Positions 35,365 to 47,325 of a DNA stretch of 64,000 nucleotides are shown piece after piece; the stretch's first letter is position 1, and each line of letters begins with the position of its first letter. The translations under genes were made by a program, and so were the position numbers. The stretch lies in assembly GCF_949987535.1 (NCBI RefSeq), contig NC_080075.1:36854078-36918077 (forward strand). The letters run 5' to 3'. The DNA is from Balaenoptera acutorostrata. Lineage: Eukaryota; Chordata; Mammalia; Artiodactyla; Balaenopteridae. The notes under the pieces are model-generated. The model did not search any database. It saw only the letters and a program-made list of their open reading frames with translations, and was not told where the DNA came from.

Positions 35365-36010
35365 TTGCCAATAAATATTTGCAAAGATGCTCAAACTCAT
35401 TAGCAATCATGGAGATGCAAATCAGACCACAATGAAATACCATTTATACACTAGATTAGCATAAATTAAGACATCTTATAATATCAAAGATTGAAAGAGG
35501 TGGATCTGTGGGAACTTTTATTCATGTACATTGGTGAAAGGAAAGCAAATTGGTACAACTACTTTGGAAAAAATGTGGCAGTATGTTCTAAAGTATGTAA
35601 AGTTGAATATTTACCTACAATACAATCCAGGGTAATACGTAGGGAAACCTTTGCCCTTGTGTCCCAGGAGACATGAACAAAAATATTCACTGCAGTTTTA
35701 TTCACAGCAGCAAAAAAAAAAAAAAAAAAAGAAATCATTGCAGTTCTGCTCACAGCAGCAAAACAAAACAAAAACAAAAAACAAACAAAACAAACAAAAT
35801 AAACCCCGAGAAACAACTCAAATGCCCATCAACAGAAAAAGTGGATGAACAAACTCTAGTTTAGTCAGGTAATGAAAAATTATAGAGCATAAAAAATAAA
35901 CAGACTAAATTTTACAAACAACGTGAGTGCATCTTAGAATATTGAGTAAAAACAGCAAGTCCCAACAAACTACACAAGGTGTATTATTGTTTTAAAGCTC
36001 TAAAATCCAT
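35365..36010 (+). mobile_element. Old LINE-1 3' end (ORF2 C-terminal part)
   Basis: Recognisable ORF2 3' landmarks in order: caaagatgctcaaactcatt, aatcatggagatgcaaatca, ttggtacaactactttggaa, then ttcactgcagttttattcac and caactcaaatgcccatcaac. Frame-broken. It contains a local duplication with A-rich expansions at 35688-35800. Confidence 0.82.
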
Positions 36011-36014
36011 CAAA

Positions 36015-36435
36015 GCCGAGCAACACACTATATGGATATACCCACGTGTATGTGTATGTATATACACATGTGAAAATAATTTTTAATAAAGCAAGCAATG
36101 TTCAGCACAAAGTTCACCATCAGGCTGGGAAAAGGCAGAGTTTTGTGATGTGGGAGAATTGCATAAGAAATTACAGTGATGTTTGTGGTCCTAAAATTGA
36201 GTGGTGAGTTCACAACTGTTCATTTTATTATTCTGCTTCATCAGTTATATATATGTTATGTATAGTCTTACATTGAAGAATAAAGAAAAATAAGCCAATA
36301 AGAAGTAATAGCTTCATCCAAGGACAGAAGAAGAGATTAGTAAACAAACTTCACAAGGAACACTGTAGATGACTGGGATATACTCTGAGTTTCCACTTAC
36401 TAATAACTCAATAACCTCTCTTGCTGTGACCTTTC
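36015..36435. other. AT-rich sequence, unresolved
   Basis: Possibly a continuation of the old LINE-1 3' UTR, but no landmark confirms it. Confidence 0.4.
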
Positions 36436-36441
36436 TCCTTT

Positions 36442-36808
36442 TTAAAAAATTTTTTAAATTAATTTACTTATTTATCTATTTATTTTTGGCTGCGTTGGCT
36501 CTTCGTTGCTGTGCGCGGGCTTTCTCTAGTTGCGGCGAGCGGGGGCTACTCTTTGTTGCGGTTCTCAGGCTTCTCATTGCGGTGGCTTCTCTTGCTGTGG
36601 AGCATGGGGTCTAGGCACGTGGGCTTCAGTAGTTGTGGCACATGGGCTCAGTAGTTGTGGCTCGCAGGCTCTAGAGCACAGGCTCAGTAGTTGTGGCGCA
36701 CAGGCTTAGTTGCTCTGCAGCACGTGGATCTTCCCGGACCAGAGCTAGAACCCATGTTCCCTGCATTGGCAGGCGGATTCTTAACCACTGCACCTCCAGG
36801 GAAGTCCC
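36442..36808 (-). mobile_element. CHR-type SINE, long subtype, antisense
   Basis: Complement of the SINE: tttttggctgcgttggctct, gggctttctctagttgcggc, gatcttcccggaccagagct, ending cacctccagggaagtccc. The B box complement is diverged. Flanked by similar tctcctttt/ccctccttttg sequence that may be a target duplication. Confidence 0.95.
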
Positions 36809-36809
36809 T

Positions 36810-38035
36810 CCTTTTGTTTTTAGAGCTGACTCTTTGTATGTCTTTCATGCGCCACTTCTCACTGAACAGTCTGTAGCATTTTAACCACTTACTAGCCCTA
36901 TAAACTGAGATAAGTAGAGTGAGAAGGTAACCGATCTCTTATGATTTTGCGAGTCACACGTGTTTAACGTGTGCATTTTCTTCATAACAGAAGAGGCCGT
37001 TTCTATCAGCACCATGAGGTTAATGTATTTCTTCCTTTCCAATCTCCCACCCCCCAGACACTAACCAACCCTTCTGGGAAAAAAAGCTTTTATCTTATCA
37101 GAGTCCTATGCTTTGGGGATAATGCAGCAATATTTTATTATTGCTGCTAATACGCACATGTGGCTAGAGATAGAACAATAGGCAAGGAACATTGCTTTGT
37201 TCTATGAAAACATAAACCTACACGGGCCAGTTTAAGTGGCTTCTTTCCTTTGGCAGCTGCTTTCTAAAGGTCTGAAAGTGCCTGGGCCTAACTGGAGACT
37301 CTGGAAGACACTCTTGCTCATAAAGAGAAGAGAAAAGAAAGCTATTGCTACCTAAGGCCACTACAACTAAAACTGTCCAAGTACATGATTTGTCAGAGTA
37401 TAGGAAGAGCCTTAGTCACTCTGAGTTTTGAAAGGCGACAGATTGTTATCAATGATAATGCCTGGGCTTAAAAATGAGTGCAGAAATGGATTAAGTGGCC
37501 TGGCGTATACAAAAATGTGTTTTTCTGGCTAAATCTTTGTCTTAGCTCCTCCTCCACTCACATCATCTGTACTTCTTGCAATGAAAACTTGGACTGGAGC
37601 ACTAATCCATATTTATATTATCCTGTTATATTACGTTATGCTGAAAGCAACCCAATTTGCTAATAGCTTGTTACTCTCTAGCTGCATTTCCCCCAGGCCT
37701 AATACCATTCAATTCTTTCTGAGGGTTGCTTTCTCCAAGAGATGCTGATGGAGAGCTGGACTGGCTTTCACACATTCAATTTCTAAAGTATTCCTTCAAA
37801 TGTCTTCTTCCTGGGGAATAACATAAATAGGGAACAACGACAACAACAAAAGTGAAAAGACAGAAAAAAGTGTGTATTGAATCCCAGAGGCATACTAATA
37901 TAAAATCATTGACTAAAAGACCAGGCCAAACATTCATATAAGTCTCTTTGGAAAATAACTGACTGTTTCTCCCACTATGGAGAATTCAAATCATTTTTTT
38001 AAAGCCATGCTAACCACACTGAATCAATCAGGAAG
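36810..38035. promoter_or_regulatory. Repeat-free block, candidate conserved noncoding region
   Basis: No transposable element seen. It carries a CACGTG E-box at 36957-36962, tandem TTATC (GATA) sites at 37090-37099, and several SOX-like ACAAT/TTTGTT cores around 37166-37202. The regulatory call is inference. Confidence 0.3.
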
Positions 38036-38039
38036 GGCC

Positions 38040-38340
38040 AGGTTATGACACAGTAACAAAAGACACCACAGATCCCAGTGGCCTAAGACACAAAGGTGTA
38101 TTTCTTGCTCTATGTATTGTGCACAGGTTGACTGAGCGCTCACGCCCACATCACCCCACTCTGGAACCCAGATGTGCAGAGCCCACACTATATGAAATGT
38201 TGCTGATTGAAGAAAAAAGGAAGTGATAGTGGTGATTCACATGTAGGCTCTTAAAGCTTATAACCAGAAGTGGTCCTCAAGACTTTTCTCTCATATTTCA
38301 GTGATCAGAGCAAAGGCCATACTTAACATAAAGGAAGCAA
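38040..38340. repeat. Old interspersed repeat, probably LTR class
   Basis: The order gccaggttatgacacagtaa, ccagtggcctaagacacaaa, gtgtatttcttgctctatgt resembles a common mammalian ancient repeat whose family I cannot name with certainty. Confidence 0.5.
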
Positions 38341-38344
38341 AGTA

Positions 38345-39430
38345 ATACTCTACCAATTATCTGGAGATAGCAAAAGACAAATATTTAGTGAATAATAGAT
38401 ATTGAAATAGATCTTAACGGTCCCCAGAAATGTAATCCTCCCAAGATGGAGAGTGGGTGTGAGTCTTCAAACAGGTTATCTTTTAATGCTTACTAAAACC
38501 TATGTTTACTGCTGATGAAAAAGTGGGGGGCAGATGGACAGACTCATTAAATCAGAAGCCAACTCTGGAGTTGATATTATTAATGGATGGTTATTAATTC
38601 CAGACCCCTGAATAAGGTTCTCAAAACAATTTAATGGTATCAACCCAATGATACTGGTAATTTTAGAATTCTAGCTAGTAGACTTTTCATTTCTCATATG
38701 TAGACTAAAGTGAGCATTTCCAAAAGAATTTTATCTTCTGAATTAACATATATCAAAATATTTCAAGCTTTGGGTACACAACAAAATTATTCATTATTTT
38801 TAAGGGGTTGAGAAAAGAAAATGTTATAACTGGGAACTTGAAAAGATGAATGTGAAAAGCCAAAATGCTATAAATGTTCTCTATATGTCAGAAACACCTG
38901 AACTTTCCATTTTTACTAAATTACATCTAATATAAGCACTTTTGGCCTTTTCCTTGCTTCCTCATACTATGATATTCCAATCAAACCATTTCAATATAAA
39001 CTTAATCTTGATCCAATACTATTATCTCAACCAGAAGCTCATTTAAAGCAGTATAAACTTTAATGAGATATATGTACCATGGGTATGAGCAGCAATATAC
39101 CTAAGCATCTTTTTCCCTAGAAAAGGAAGATATATTTAATGTATTACTCTACCATCACCTTCACGTCCCACTTGCAATGGAATTAGAGCCAATAGTCTAA
39201 GTGAGTTCCCAAGGAACGTGAAGTTTCTGCCATGAAGCTTCTGCTTTCTCCCCTGCCTTCTTCTTTCTTTTACAAAATACTAGATTTTCCAGGAAAGAAG
39301 GGAGAGCACTAGGGCCCATGAAGTATCATTATAACCTCTACTTGGCATTGAAAGTAGGCAGCAGGAAGAGAAAGGAGGTAAACTGAAAACAGTGAATACT
39401 CCTTCCAGCTTTAATACTAAGCAAGTGCAC
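38345..39430. other. Single-copy AT-rich sequence
   Basis: No feature recognised. Confidence 0.45.
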
Positions 39431-39441
39431 TAGCTCAAGGG

Positions 39442-39661
39442 CAGGGATCAGCAAACTTTGTAAACAGCCAGACGGTTCATTTATTTGTCTGTACAGGCCA
39501 TGAGGTCTCTGTTGCAACTATTCAATTCTGCCATTGTAGCATGAAAACAGCCATAAACAATATGTAAACAAATGAGCATGGTTTTGTTTCAATAAAACTT
39601 TGTTTATAAAAACTGGAGACCGGCAATATTTGACGCATGGATTATAGTTTGCTGATCCCTG
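39442..39661. mobile_element. hAT-type MITE with perfect 15-bp terminal inverted repeats
   Basis: Starts cagggatcagcaaac (39442-39456) and ends with its exact complement, gtttgctgatccctg (39647-39661). The 8-bp flanks ctcaaggg and ctctcagg match at 5 positions, in line with an old 8-bp hAT target duplication. The body (gaggtctctgttgcaactat, aaataaatgagcatggttt-like text) belongs to a familiar mammalian MITE. It has no coding capacity. Confidence 0.85.
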
Positions 39662-39669
39662 CTCTCAGG

Positions 39670-40795
39670 AAGAAATACAGCCTAGTGCTTGAATCTTAGA
39701 TGTGGCCATCAGTCTGTCTGGCTTCTCATGTTCTTTTATGTCCACACTGTTACCTTTTCTTTTTTCTTTTCAATCAAATCTGTACCTTTCTCCCTTCAAA
39801 TAGTTCTTTCTTTTCAGAACTAAGATTACTATTGACGTAGGTAAAATATCAGGGAAAAAAAGTTTTCCTTCTTACTGTCTAGAAATTGATGCATATTTAC
39901 CTGTAAATCCCGTTAACCAACACCACTTATTAGCTAGTAATGTGTGGGTGTGGAATACTCTATACTAGTTCTTAAGGGCACTAAAAAAGGAAGCAGCAAT
40001 CAGCATTTGCCTCAAGCAGGTAATACTGTTATTGGAAGTGTCACGAGAAGACGTAACTTCTGTGACAGGAACATGATTATGTGTATAAGAACAGGTGACA
40101 AAAGACAGATGACAAAAAGGTGTCTGAGTTAGAGAAGCACACCCACAATGCTTAGAACTCAGAGCAGTAGGAAAGTCCAAAGGCTTTAAGGTCACTGGAG
40201 AGCCTGGGGAGAAGATTCATATGGAGAAGGAAGCACAGACACCTGAAAGAGAAGAGGACGTGGCCCCTTCCTGCTGCTGAATTATTTTCCAATTAGTTTG
40301 ATTTCCTTTTGATAATAGGCAAAGGTCAACTTAGATTTCCCTCCATCCACTGTCTCCCACCCTCCCACTCTACTCCCCCTCTCAACTCCAAAGACAAAAA
40401 ATCCTGATGTGGACCCAGAATACTGTGTCCTACCACCAAGCAGAGGGTGGGAGTGAGGGTAGGGATGGGGTGGAGAGACTCCCAGTGTGACTGGGGAGAA
40501 TGTTTACATCTCATAGGGGCCTGTGGTACATTTTCTTGAAAATCCCACATCTGGCTACTTCTCTTTGGGCCTCTCTGTCTTCTCCCCGTGAGGTCAATGT
40601 GATGTAAAGGGCATAGAATTTCTTCCACATTCAAGGAGGCATCTCTAACCTCTGTTCAGATTAGGATCCAGGAAAAGAGAGGCACTGGTCAGGACATAGT
40701 CTGCCTTACTCGACACCAAAGGAGCATCTAACACACCAAGACTAGACGTTCCAGGCAGGGTTTGGTTTCAGTCAAAGGCTTCTATATCTGCTCTG
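39670..40795. other. Single-copy sequence
   Basis: A 102-codon open frame on the minus strand at 40326-40634 has no recognisable similarity. No repeat recognised. Confidence 0.45.
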
Positions 40796-40798
40796 GAC

Positions 40799-41114
40799 TG
40801 TTTATGCACCCATGCCCCCCCAAATTCATATGCTGAAGCCTGATCCCCAAAATGATGTCACTTGGAGGTGGGCCCTTTGGGAGGTGATTAGTGCCCTTAT
40901 AAAAGAGACCTCAGAGAGTTCTCTCACTCTCTTTCTGCCATGTGAGACCACAAGGAGATGATGGCTGTCTCTGAAACAGGAAACAGGCCCTCACCAGACA
41001 CTGAATTTGCCAGCACCTTGATCTTGGACTTCCCAGTCTTCAGAATAAATATTTGTTGGTTAAGCCACCCGGTCTATGGCATTTTTGTTATAGCAGCCCA
41101 AAAGGACTAAGGCA
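40799..41114 (+). mobile_element. MST/MLT1-type MaLR solo LTR
   Basis: Strong match by wording: tcatatgctgaagcctgatc, tttgggaggtgattagtgcc, cttataaaagagacctcaga, accagacactgaatttgcca, ttgatcttggacttcccagt, and ttttgttatagcagcccaaa. It starts with TG and ends with CA as LTRs do. The AATAAA at 41044-41049 is the LTR poly-A signal. No internal sequence adjoins. Confidence 0.9.
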
Positions 41115-41284
41115 ATATCGAAATGCTGAGTTTTGCCTAGAATCTTCCCCAAAACATTTCCCTTGAGCAGGAGTTTCTACCCCTTTCTCTCAGAGACAGT
41201 GCAAACATTAAAGATCCCTGTTTCACACAGATGTGTTTATACCCAAGGAAGAAAACCTCAGCATGTTTGCTTAATCAGGTTAAT

Positions 41285-41500
41285 GACATGGCAGTGCAGT
41301 TAGGACCCTGAACTGATCAGGAGAACTCTCAGCCACACCATCTTCCAGCTACGTGACCTTGGAGTAAGTCATGAACTTTCCTAAGTTTCTGATTCCTCAG
41401 CTCCAAAATGAGCATTATTACTTGCTCTACCCATTTTACAGGATTGTTATTAGCATTAACTAAGATAATGGTTATATGAGTTGTTCTGTAAATGGTAAAG
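41285..41500 (+). repeat. MIR SINE
   Basis: Order: ccagctacgtgaccttggag, tttctgattcctcagctcca, aaatgagcattattacttgc, ggattgttattagcattaac. Confidence 0.7.
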
Positions 41501-41719
41501 CTGTTTACAATATTACAAGGTCATAATTACTATAATGATTAACATTACAGATTTTAACCAAACTAGATGATAACATGTTTGTTTCAAGAACTAAGCAGAA
41601 TAGCTCTAAGCCAATATTAATGCTCCTAATAGATTAGGATAGCATTTATCAAACCAAGGCTTTGCAGATGACTACTCTGTAAGATTTTCATAGTGATGCC
41701 ATTAAAAAGGTCTTCCAAG

Positions 41720-43050
41720 GGAGTCTGGAAATATGGCAATGGTGGCAGCATAATTGTTAAACCTTCCAGAATCCCTGCATAAAAACTGGCAGACCAATTA
41801 GATAGCAAAAGCAAAAACTCACAGACAATAGTTAGAACAAAACTAGGAAATAAATATTCCCACAAATCTCATATAGAGTCCCACAAATCTCATATAGAGT
41901 CCCACACTGAAGAGAAAGTACTAGGAATGTAATGAAATTTGAACTTGTTAGGGATGACAGAGATGAAGAAAAGAATGTCCAGATAAAAGTGGGGAGCGAA
42001 CCAGAGTCAGGAATCTTTGAAAACTAGCCGCCATATTTTTTTAACACCCCACAAAAGCAACAAAAGTGGGAGATTTGTGAAGTTAGAAAATCTATCTGAA
42101 TCAAGCCTCTTTATAAAAGTTCAAGAAAACTAATTTCACATTAACAAGATCCACAGAAAAGTACTCTATGCAAAGTTAGCATAGGAGAAAAAGAGAATGA
42201 GAAGAATATTATTGCTGCAGAAATAAAATCATGCCAGGAAAGCATATTCAAAAAATATTCAGAACTGTAGCATCCTATTCCAAAATGAGCTAAAAGACAT
42301 TAAGAAGGGCTTCCCTGGTGGCGCGGTGGTTGAGAATCTGCCTGCCAATGCAGGGGACACAGGTTCGAGCCCTGGTCTGGGAAGATCCCACATGCCACGG
42401 AGCAACTAGGCCCGTGAGCCACAATTACTGAGCCTGCGCGTCTGGAGCCTGTGCTCCGCAACAAGAGAGGCCGCGATAGTGAGAGGCCCGCACACCGCGA
42501 TGAAGAGTGGCCCCCGCTCGCCCCAACTAGAGAAAGCCCTCGCACAGAAACGAAGACCCAACACAGCCAAAAATAAATAAATAAATAAATAAATAAAATA
42601 AAATAAAATAAAACACACACACACACAAAAAAAGACATTAAGGAAATGATACAAGACATGAAAGAAGACATAAACCAAGGTAAAAACTCAGAAATGAGAT
42701 GATAGAACTCAAGAAAAAATTAGAATTTTTTTAATCATGAAAACTAAATTATATTTAAGATGGCTGATTCCGGGAACGGGACAGGAAATATAAACTATGA
42801 GATCAGAAATTCTTGATATACCAGAAAACAAGAAGGCTCTCAGAAATTTGTAGACTCATGTTAAAAGGACTCAGGACACAATTGGAAGAGGCTGTCATGG
42901 CTAAAGATGCAACAAGTTGAAGTTCAATATTATTAAAACTGAGATGAATTGAAATCTATCAAATATGTTTTTATGCATGAGTTCATAGAGATATTTACCC
43001 AATAAGAACACTTCAAGCTACAAAACTGGGGGAAAGCTGAATTAAACAGA
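41720..43050 (+). mobile_element. Old LINE-1 or HAL1 5'/ORF1 region, interrupted by a SINE
   Basis: The text gcaaaaactcacagacaata, ggaaatgatacaagacatga and atgatagaactcaagaaaaa resembles the 5' and ORF1 start of old LINE-1-class elements, and gaggctgtcatggctaaaga continues it. A SINE sits at 42307-42629. Heavily decayed; which family is uncertain. Confidence 0.55.
42307..42629 (+). mobile_element. CHR-type SINE, short subtype
   Basis: Near-consensus body with B box ggttcgagccc. The A box has an A-to-G change (tggcgcggtgg). The tail passes from AAAT through AAAAT to (CA)n. Target duplication aaaagacattaag at 42292-42304 and 42630-42642. Confidence 0.96.
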
Positions 43051-43059
43051 TTTCTTTTC

Positions 43060-43610
43060 TGTGAGACCTCTCCGAGCTAATAACATGTGTTGTAAAACTT
43101 TCAAAGAGAAGATAAACCAAGTATCATCAAGTCTAAGACTCACTTTTGTTTTTTATACTTTAATATCTGTGAAATCGGTCTGCGTCTTCCAATCAATGGG
43201 ATGACATAATTTAATTTGTACTGCTTTTTCTTCCTTAGTAGTACGTAAAATAATGGTGCATCTTACGATCAAAGGTTTCTGAGATTCTGTGAAATACATG
43301 CTTCCTTTCCATTCATTCTGCCACCAAGATTTTTTCCATAGCATACATATATAAACAGTTCTCAAAACTATGTTTTGAAGAACACCAGCTCAGGAAATGT
43401 TACATTTGAATAAATCACATGTTTGCCTTCAAAATCTCCCAGAACTCCTCTAACATACAGGCATTTTATTTCTCCACCTGAAAAACACACTTTCTTTTTT
43501 GGTTGTTTATCTCTGACAGCTCTTCCTACACCTCCCACCCCATTGTGGACAGTGACCACATCCTATGTATCTTTCATAATTCAACCCAAGACTAAGCAGC
43601 CTTTTAAAAG
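43060..43610. other. Single-copy sequence, no feature recognised
   Basis: Short frames only. Confidence 0.45.
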
Positions 43611-43674
43611 TGGTCAAATTTGGTTTTGGTTTTGGTTTTTGTGGGGGGTTTTTTGTTTTTTGTGGGGGGAGAGT

Positions 43675-43800
43675 AGTTTCTTTTTTTTTTTTTTTTTTTG
43701 GCCATGCTACATGGTTTGCAGAATCTTAGTTCCCTGACCAGGGATTGAACCCAGGCCATGGCAGTGAAAGCGCCAAGTACTAACCACTGGACCACTGGAA
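43675..43800 (-). mobile_element. CHR-related SINE fragment, antisense
   Basis: Poly-T, then ggccatgctacatggtttgc, cttagttccctgaccaggga, ttgaacccaggccatggcag and ctaaccactggaccactgg. This is a tRNA-SINE relative distinct from the common copies here. T/G-rich low complexity precedes it from about 43620. Confidence 0.8.
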
Positions 43801-43804
43801 GTGG

Positions 43805-44515
43805 TCAATTTTGAGTGGCTGATTTGTATAATTCATTTGCTGTTGAGATTTCCCTTAGAATGGATGCATTGAAAATATAGGCTTTATCTTCCTTCTTTTA
43901 AAATTTTCTGTTGATATTATGCTACTCTAGGGTCTAAGAGGTCTGGACTCATGAATTCTTGAATGGTACCTGGGTCATTTGATTTAAAATATGTCTCCTA
44001 TCACAAGGCCACCTTGACAATGCTGGAGAAAGCCCATCCCTATGGAGAGGCTACTAAGTTCCGATTTTGTGGATTCATAACAAAAGAAAAAGAAAGACAT
44101 TTTCAACAAGAAACCCAACAGAGACAAAAGTAGAGTAATAAAAACCAAAACAGTAGCTTCTGACACCCCGCACATACTCCTGAAGACATAACAAATAGAA
44201 TACCAAGGAAGCTGACCTCCACCACCTCCTCAACATGCTCACCACACTCATTAGCCTCTGGCGGTGGTGTAGGCACGGGTGCCAGCAACAGGGCCACAGT
44301 GGAAACAAATGAAGCTTTTTCTTTCAGAAAGTCACAGCTAGAAAGTCAGTGAAGAAGAAGGGTTTTTTCCAAACCACAAGACTGAGTCAGACAACCTGTA
44401 CCCAGCATAAAGTATGGCCTCCTGCCACCAGTTTCTGCTCCAGGCACTGGATTAAGAAGGAAACTATCTTAATTCTAGGCCAGCTCTGAAGGAAGCAAGG
44501 ATGAAGAAATAATAG
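43805..44515. other. Single-copy sequence, no feature recognised
   Basis: No repeat or coding evidence. Confidence 0.45.
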
Positions 44516-44518
44516 ATG

Positions 44519-44541
44519 ACAGATAGTTAGATAGATATATG

Positions 44542-44581
<40 letters not shown>

Positions 44582-44589
44582 TATGGATG

Positions 44590-44628
<39 letters not shown>

Positions 44629-44872
44629 GGATAGATAGATAGATAGATGGATAGATAGATAGATAGATGGATAGATAGATAGATGGATAGATAGATAGAT
44701 GGATAGATAGATGGATAGATAGATGGATAGATAGATGGATAGATAGATAGATGATAGATAGATAGATGGATAGATAGATGGATAGATAGATGGATAGATA
44801 GATAGATGGATAGATAGATGGATAGATAGATGGATAGATAGATAGATGATAGATAGATAGATAGATAGATAA
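44519..44872. repeat. GATA/GATG tetranucleotide array
   Basis: About 350 bp of (GATA)n with regularly placed GGAT variant units. The ggatagatagat sub-blocks recur as 12-16-bp higher-order units. Open frames here on the minus strand are artefacts of the repeat. Confidence 0.97.
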
Positions 44873-44879
44873 TCCTTAT

Positions 44880-45925
44880 ACCTATATGGATATATAATAG
44901 ACATAGGCATATCTTTCTGCCTTTTCTGTTCCATCAAGCAATTCTACTCCTATTCCTTGGGGCAGGTACAACCAATTCTAGGGGAAAGTGTTCTGTTTGC
45001 CCCCTTCTTTCTCCCCTTCCCTTTCCCTCCTCTCGTCTGCCCTCTCTGATTCTCTCTAAACTAAAAGAGGAGAAGAAGAAATGATATTAAGGGTTTGACA
45101 GAAATGGCTAGAGCTGGTGGAAAAACAATTACTTCAGTTCTTTTTCCTACTTTAGTGCCCGTTCCAAGAGAAACCTAAAAATTGAATGTTGGGGGAAATG
45201 AAAATATCAAGTGAAGAGAGTGTGAAACAGGGAAAAGATACCAAGTTTGAGTTCCAATTCCAATTTTCCATCAGAACTTAGAAGTAGGTTGATATTAAAA
45301 AATAATAATAATAAAATAAAAGCCTAAGGATGCCCCAAGCAACACAATATCCCGTTTTGTCATGAGCACACAGCTTCTCTCATGTAGCCTCACAGCACTC
45401 ATCAGAAAGCATCTTGGGAGCACTCAGCCTAGGGTCGCTTTACAGGCTCATGATTGTTGGCCCTGCAGATGGAGGACAGTGTGGTGGCCTAAGTGTGCAC
45501 AGCGTCAGCGAGGTGTCCACACACAGACAGGCCTGGAAGCCAGCCCAAGGTCATTGGAGTGGGCAATGCCATACTCCCAAGTACACAGATTGTGGTCTAG
45601 AAGAGAGGACACAGGATCTATGTGGCATAGCCACTTGGCCCTACAGATCCTTACCCCATGGGCAAGACATAAGAGAACACAGTCAGAGTGAAGCCCTCTG
45701 AAGCCCGGGGCCCAGGGCAGAAGCTGTCCTGCCCTGATTTAAGGAGAACAATTCAACTCTAATCTCTAACCTCCTAAACACATATTCTCTAGAAAGTCTC
45801 CTGGGCATCACAGATAAAAGTGAATTCTCTCTTTCTCTCTTTTTCTTCCCATCCCCATATGAGATGAACTCCATTGTACAATGATAGTGATAGTTTAGGG
45901 AATATGGATGAATATGCCTACCAGG
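44880..45925. other. Single-copy sequence
   Basis: A 109-codon frame at 45362-45691 overlaps a 95-codon frame in another phase. Neither resembles a known protein. No transposable element recognised. Confidence 0.45.
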
Positions 45926-45929
45926 GCTT

Positions 45930-46050
45930 GCGTGTAGTTTCCTGAATGTAGGAACAATGCCTTGTACCTTTTTATAGTCTTCACATTACCAATTACAGTC
46001 CCAAGCACATTAGCAGGCATAAAAATGCATGTCAATAACTATTGATTTTA
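45930..46050 (+). repeat. L2 LINE 3' end fragment
   Basis: Contains gaatgtaggaacaatgcctt, tacagtcccaagcacattag and caggcataaaaatgcatgtc, in the L2 3' order. Confidence 0.6.
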
Positions 46051-46054
46051 GAAC

Positions 46055-47175
46055 TCTGTTCCAAAATTGTCTAGTCTATTTTTGCCTATAATATGTAAAA
46101 AGTGTACCATGTACATGTATATATAGAGACTACAGATAATTTTCATCCCAGTTGCACTAGTTGGTTACTAGTCTTCCTCTTACTTCCTGGAATCACCTCC
46201 CTGCTAGACCCATGCCCAATACACCGTGTGACTCTGGTTGTCTATTTTTTCTCATTGAGGTTCACAGAGTGATCTGGTCCTTTATGAGCATTTGAAATGG
46301 AACGATTTCAGTAGTGCAACAGTACCAAATACATGAGTTTATGTACCAATAAGAGGAGCTTACAGTTTCTATATTTTCTGGTTTCACAACATAGTATACC
46401 AGTTTCAATGAGTAATTTTTGGTTTTTACCAAGTTGGTCTTTTATTTAAAGCTTCTTTATATCTAAAACTCTAGAGAACTGTTTTGTAGGACCTGAAATG
46501 TGCCAGAAAACTCAACCATATAAATTAAAAAAAAAAAAAAACACCATCATGCTGATAGAAAAAGCACATATTTCTAGGTGGAATATTTGACTGGAAAACA
46601 GAAATAAGGTAAAATTGTTCAAGGTAAATTTCTGCATGTTGGACACCAGCAAGCCAATTCCCCATCACCAACGTTTACGGGGTATTTTTTGTTTGTTTGT
46701 TTTTTCTAATAGGTACAGAATCTCAAGGCACTGAGGCAATTTTCCCTTTATAAAGTAGAGTTAGCTTTCCATCCTCCTCCTCCTCCTCCATCCCTGCATT
46801 AACCACCTCCCCAGCGGCTATACACAAGAACCATTTATATTTACCTTAAAAATGATTTGGCCTATGTATACTGCATTGTTTGACAGGAAAGATGGATGTT
46901 CACTGATAATTAAGTTTCAGCATAAATGACATCATTCTGGAAGATAAGAGTTCCCTTATTCCCTCTCTGCTGGTTTTCTCATAGGATACTGGAGTGGGGT
47001 GGGGGGGTGTATGCGGACTTTGATGATTTTTCTAGGCCTTCTGATGAGAAGACAGTTCTGCAGCAACTCAGTTACCTCTGAAAATCTGAAGGAAATTTTT
47101 TCTGTCTAATTCACCAGATATCTCTTGGTTCTTTGCTTTTGCACAAAGAGGACAAGGTGTAGAGCCTTGCCATTC
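46055..47175. other. Mostly single-copy sequence, repeat-poor
   Basis: No element recognised. A (CTC)n patch lies at 46772-46790. Around 46905-46935 there are TAATTA and TGACATCA-like motifs. Confidence 0.4.
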
Positions 47176-47179
47176 CAAC

Positions 47180-47325
47180 TAAACTTCCAGGTAATCCCTT
47201 GCAACATTGGCATTACCTGGAAGTCTACTAGAAATGGAGGATTTTATGTGGAATCAAAATCTGTATTTAAAAAAAAGACCCTCAGATGATTTTTCTACAT
47301 GTGACAGTTTGAGAAATGCTGGCAT
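47180..47325. mobile_element. MER20-type hAT MITE fragment
   Basis: Text gcaacattggcattacctgg, tctactagaaatggaggatt, gaatcaaaatctgtatttaa and gacagtttgagaaatgctgg matches the MER20 order. Confidence 0.65.

Noticed and set aside
40326..40634. 102-codon minus-strand frame
   Set aside because: No similarity recognised, G/T-rich complement of a C-rich segment, and no splice or promoter signals worth noting.
44519..44872. Array considered as a CRISPR or satellite
   Set aside because: The units are 4 bp with no unique spacers; it is an ordinary vertebrate microsatellite.
44527..44937. 136-codon minus-strand frame of Tyr, Leu, Ser, Ile and His
   Set aside because: It is the translation of the GATA tetranucleotide array, not a protein.
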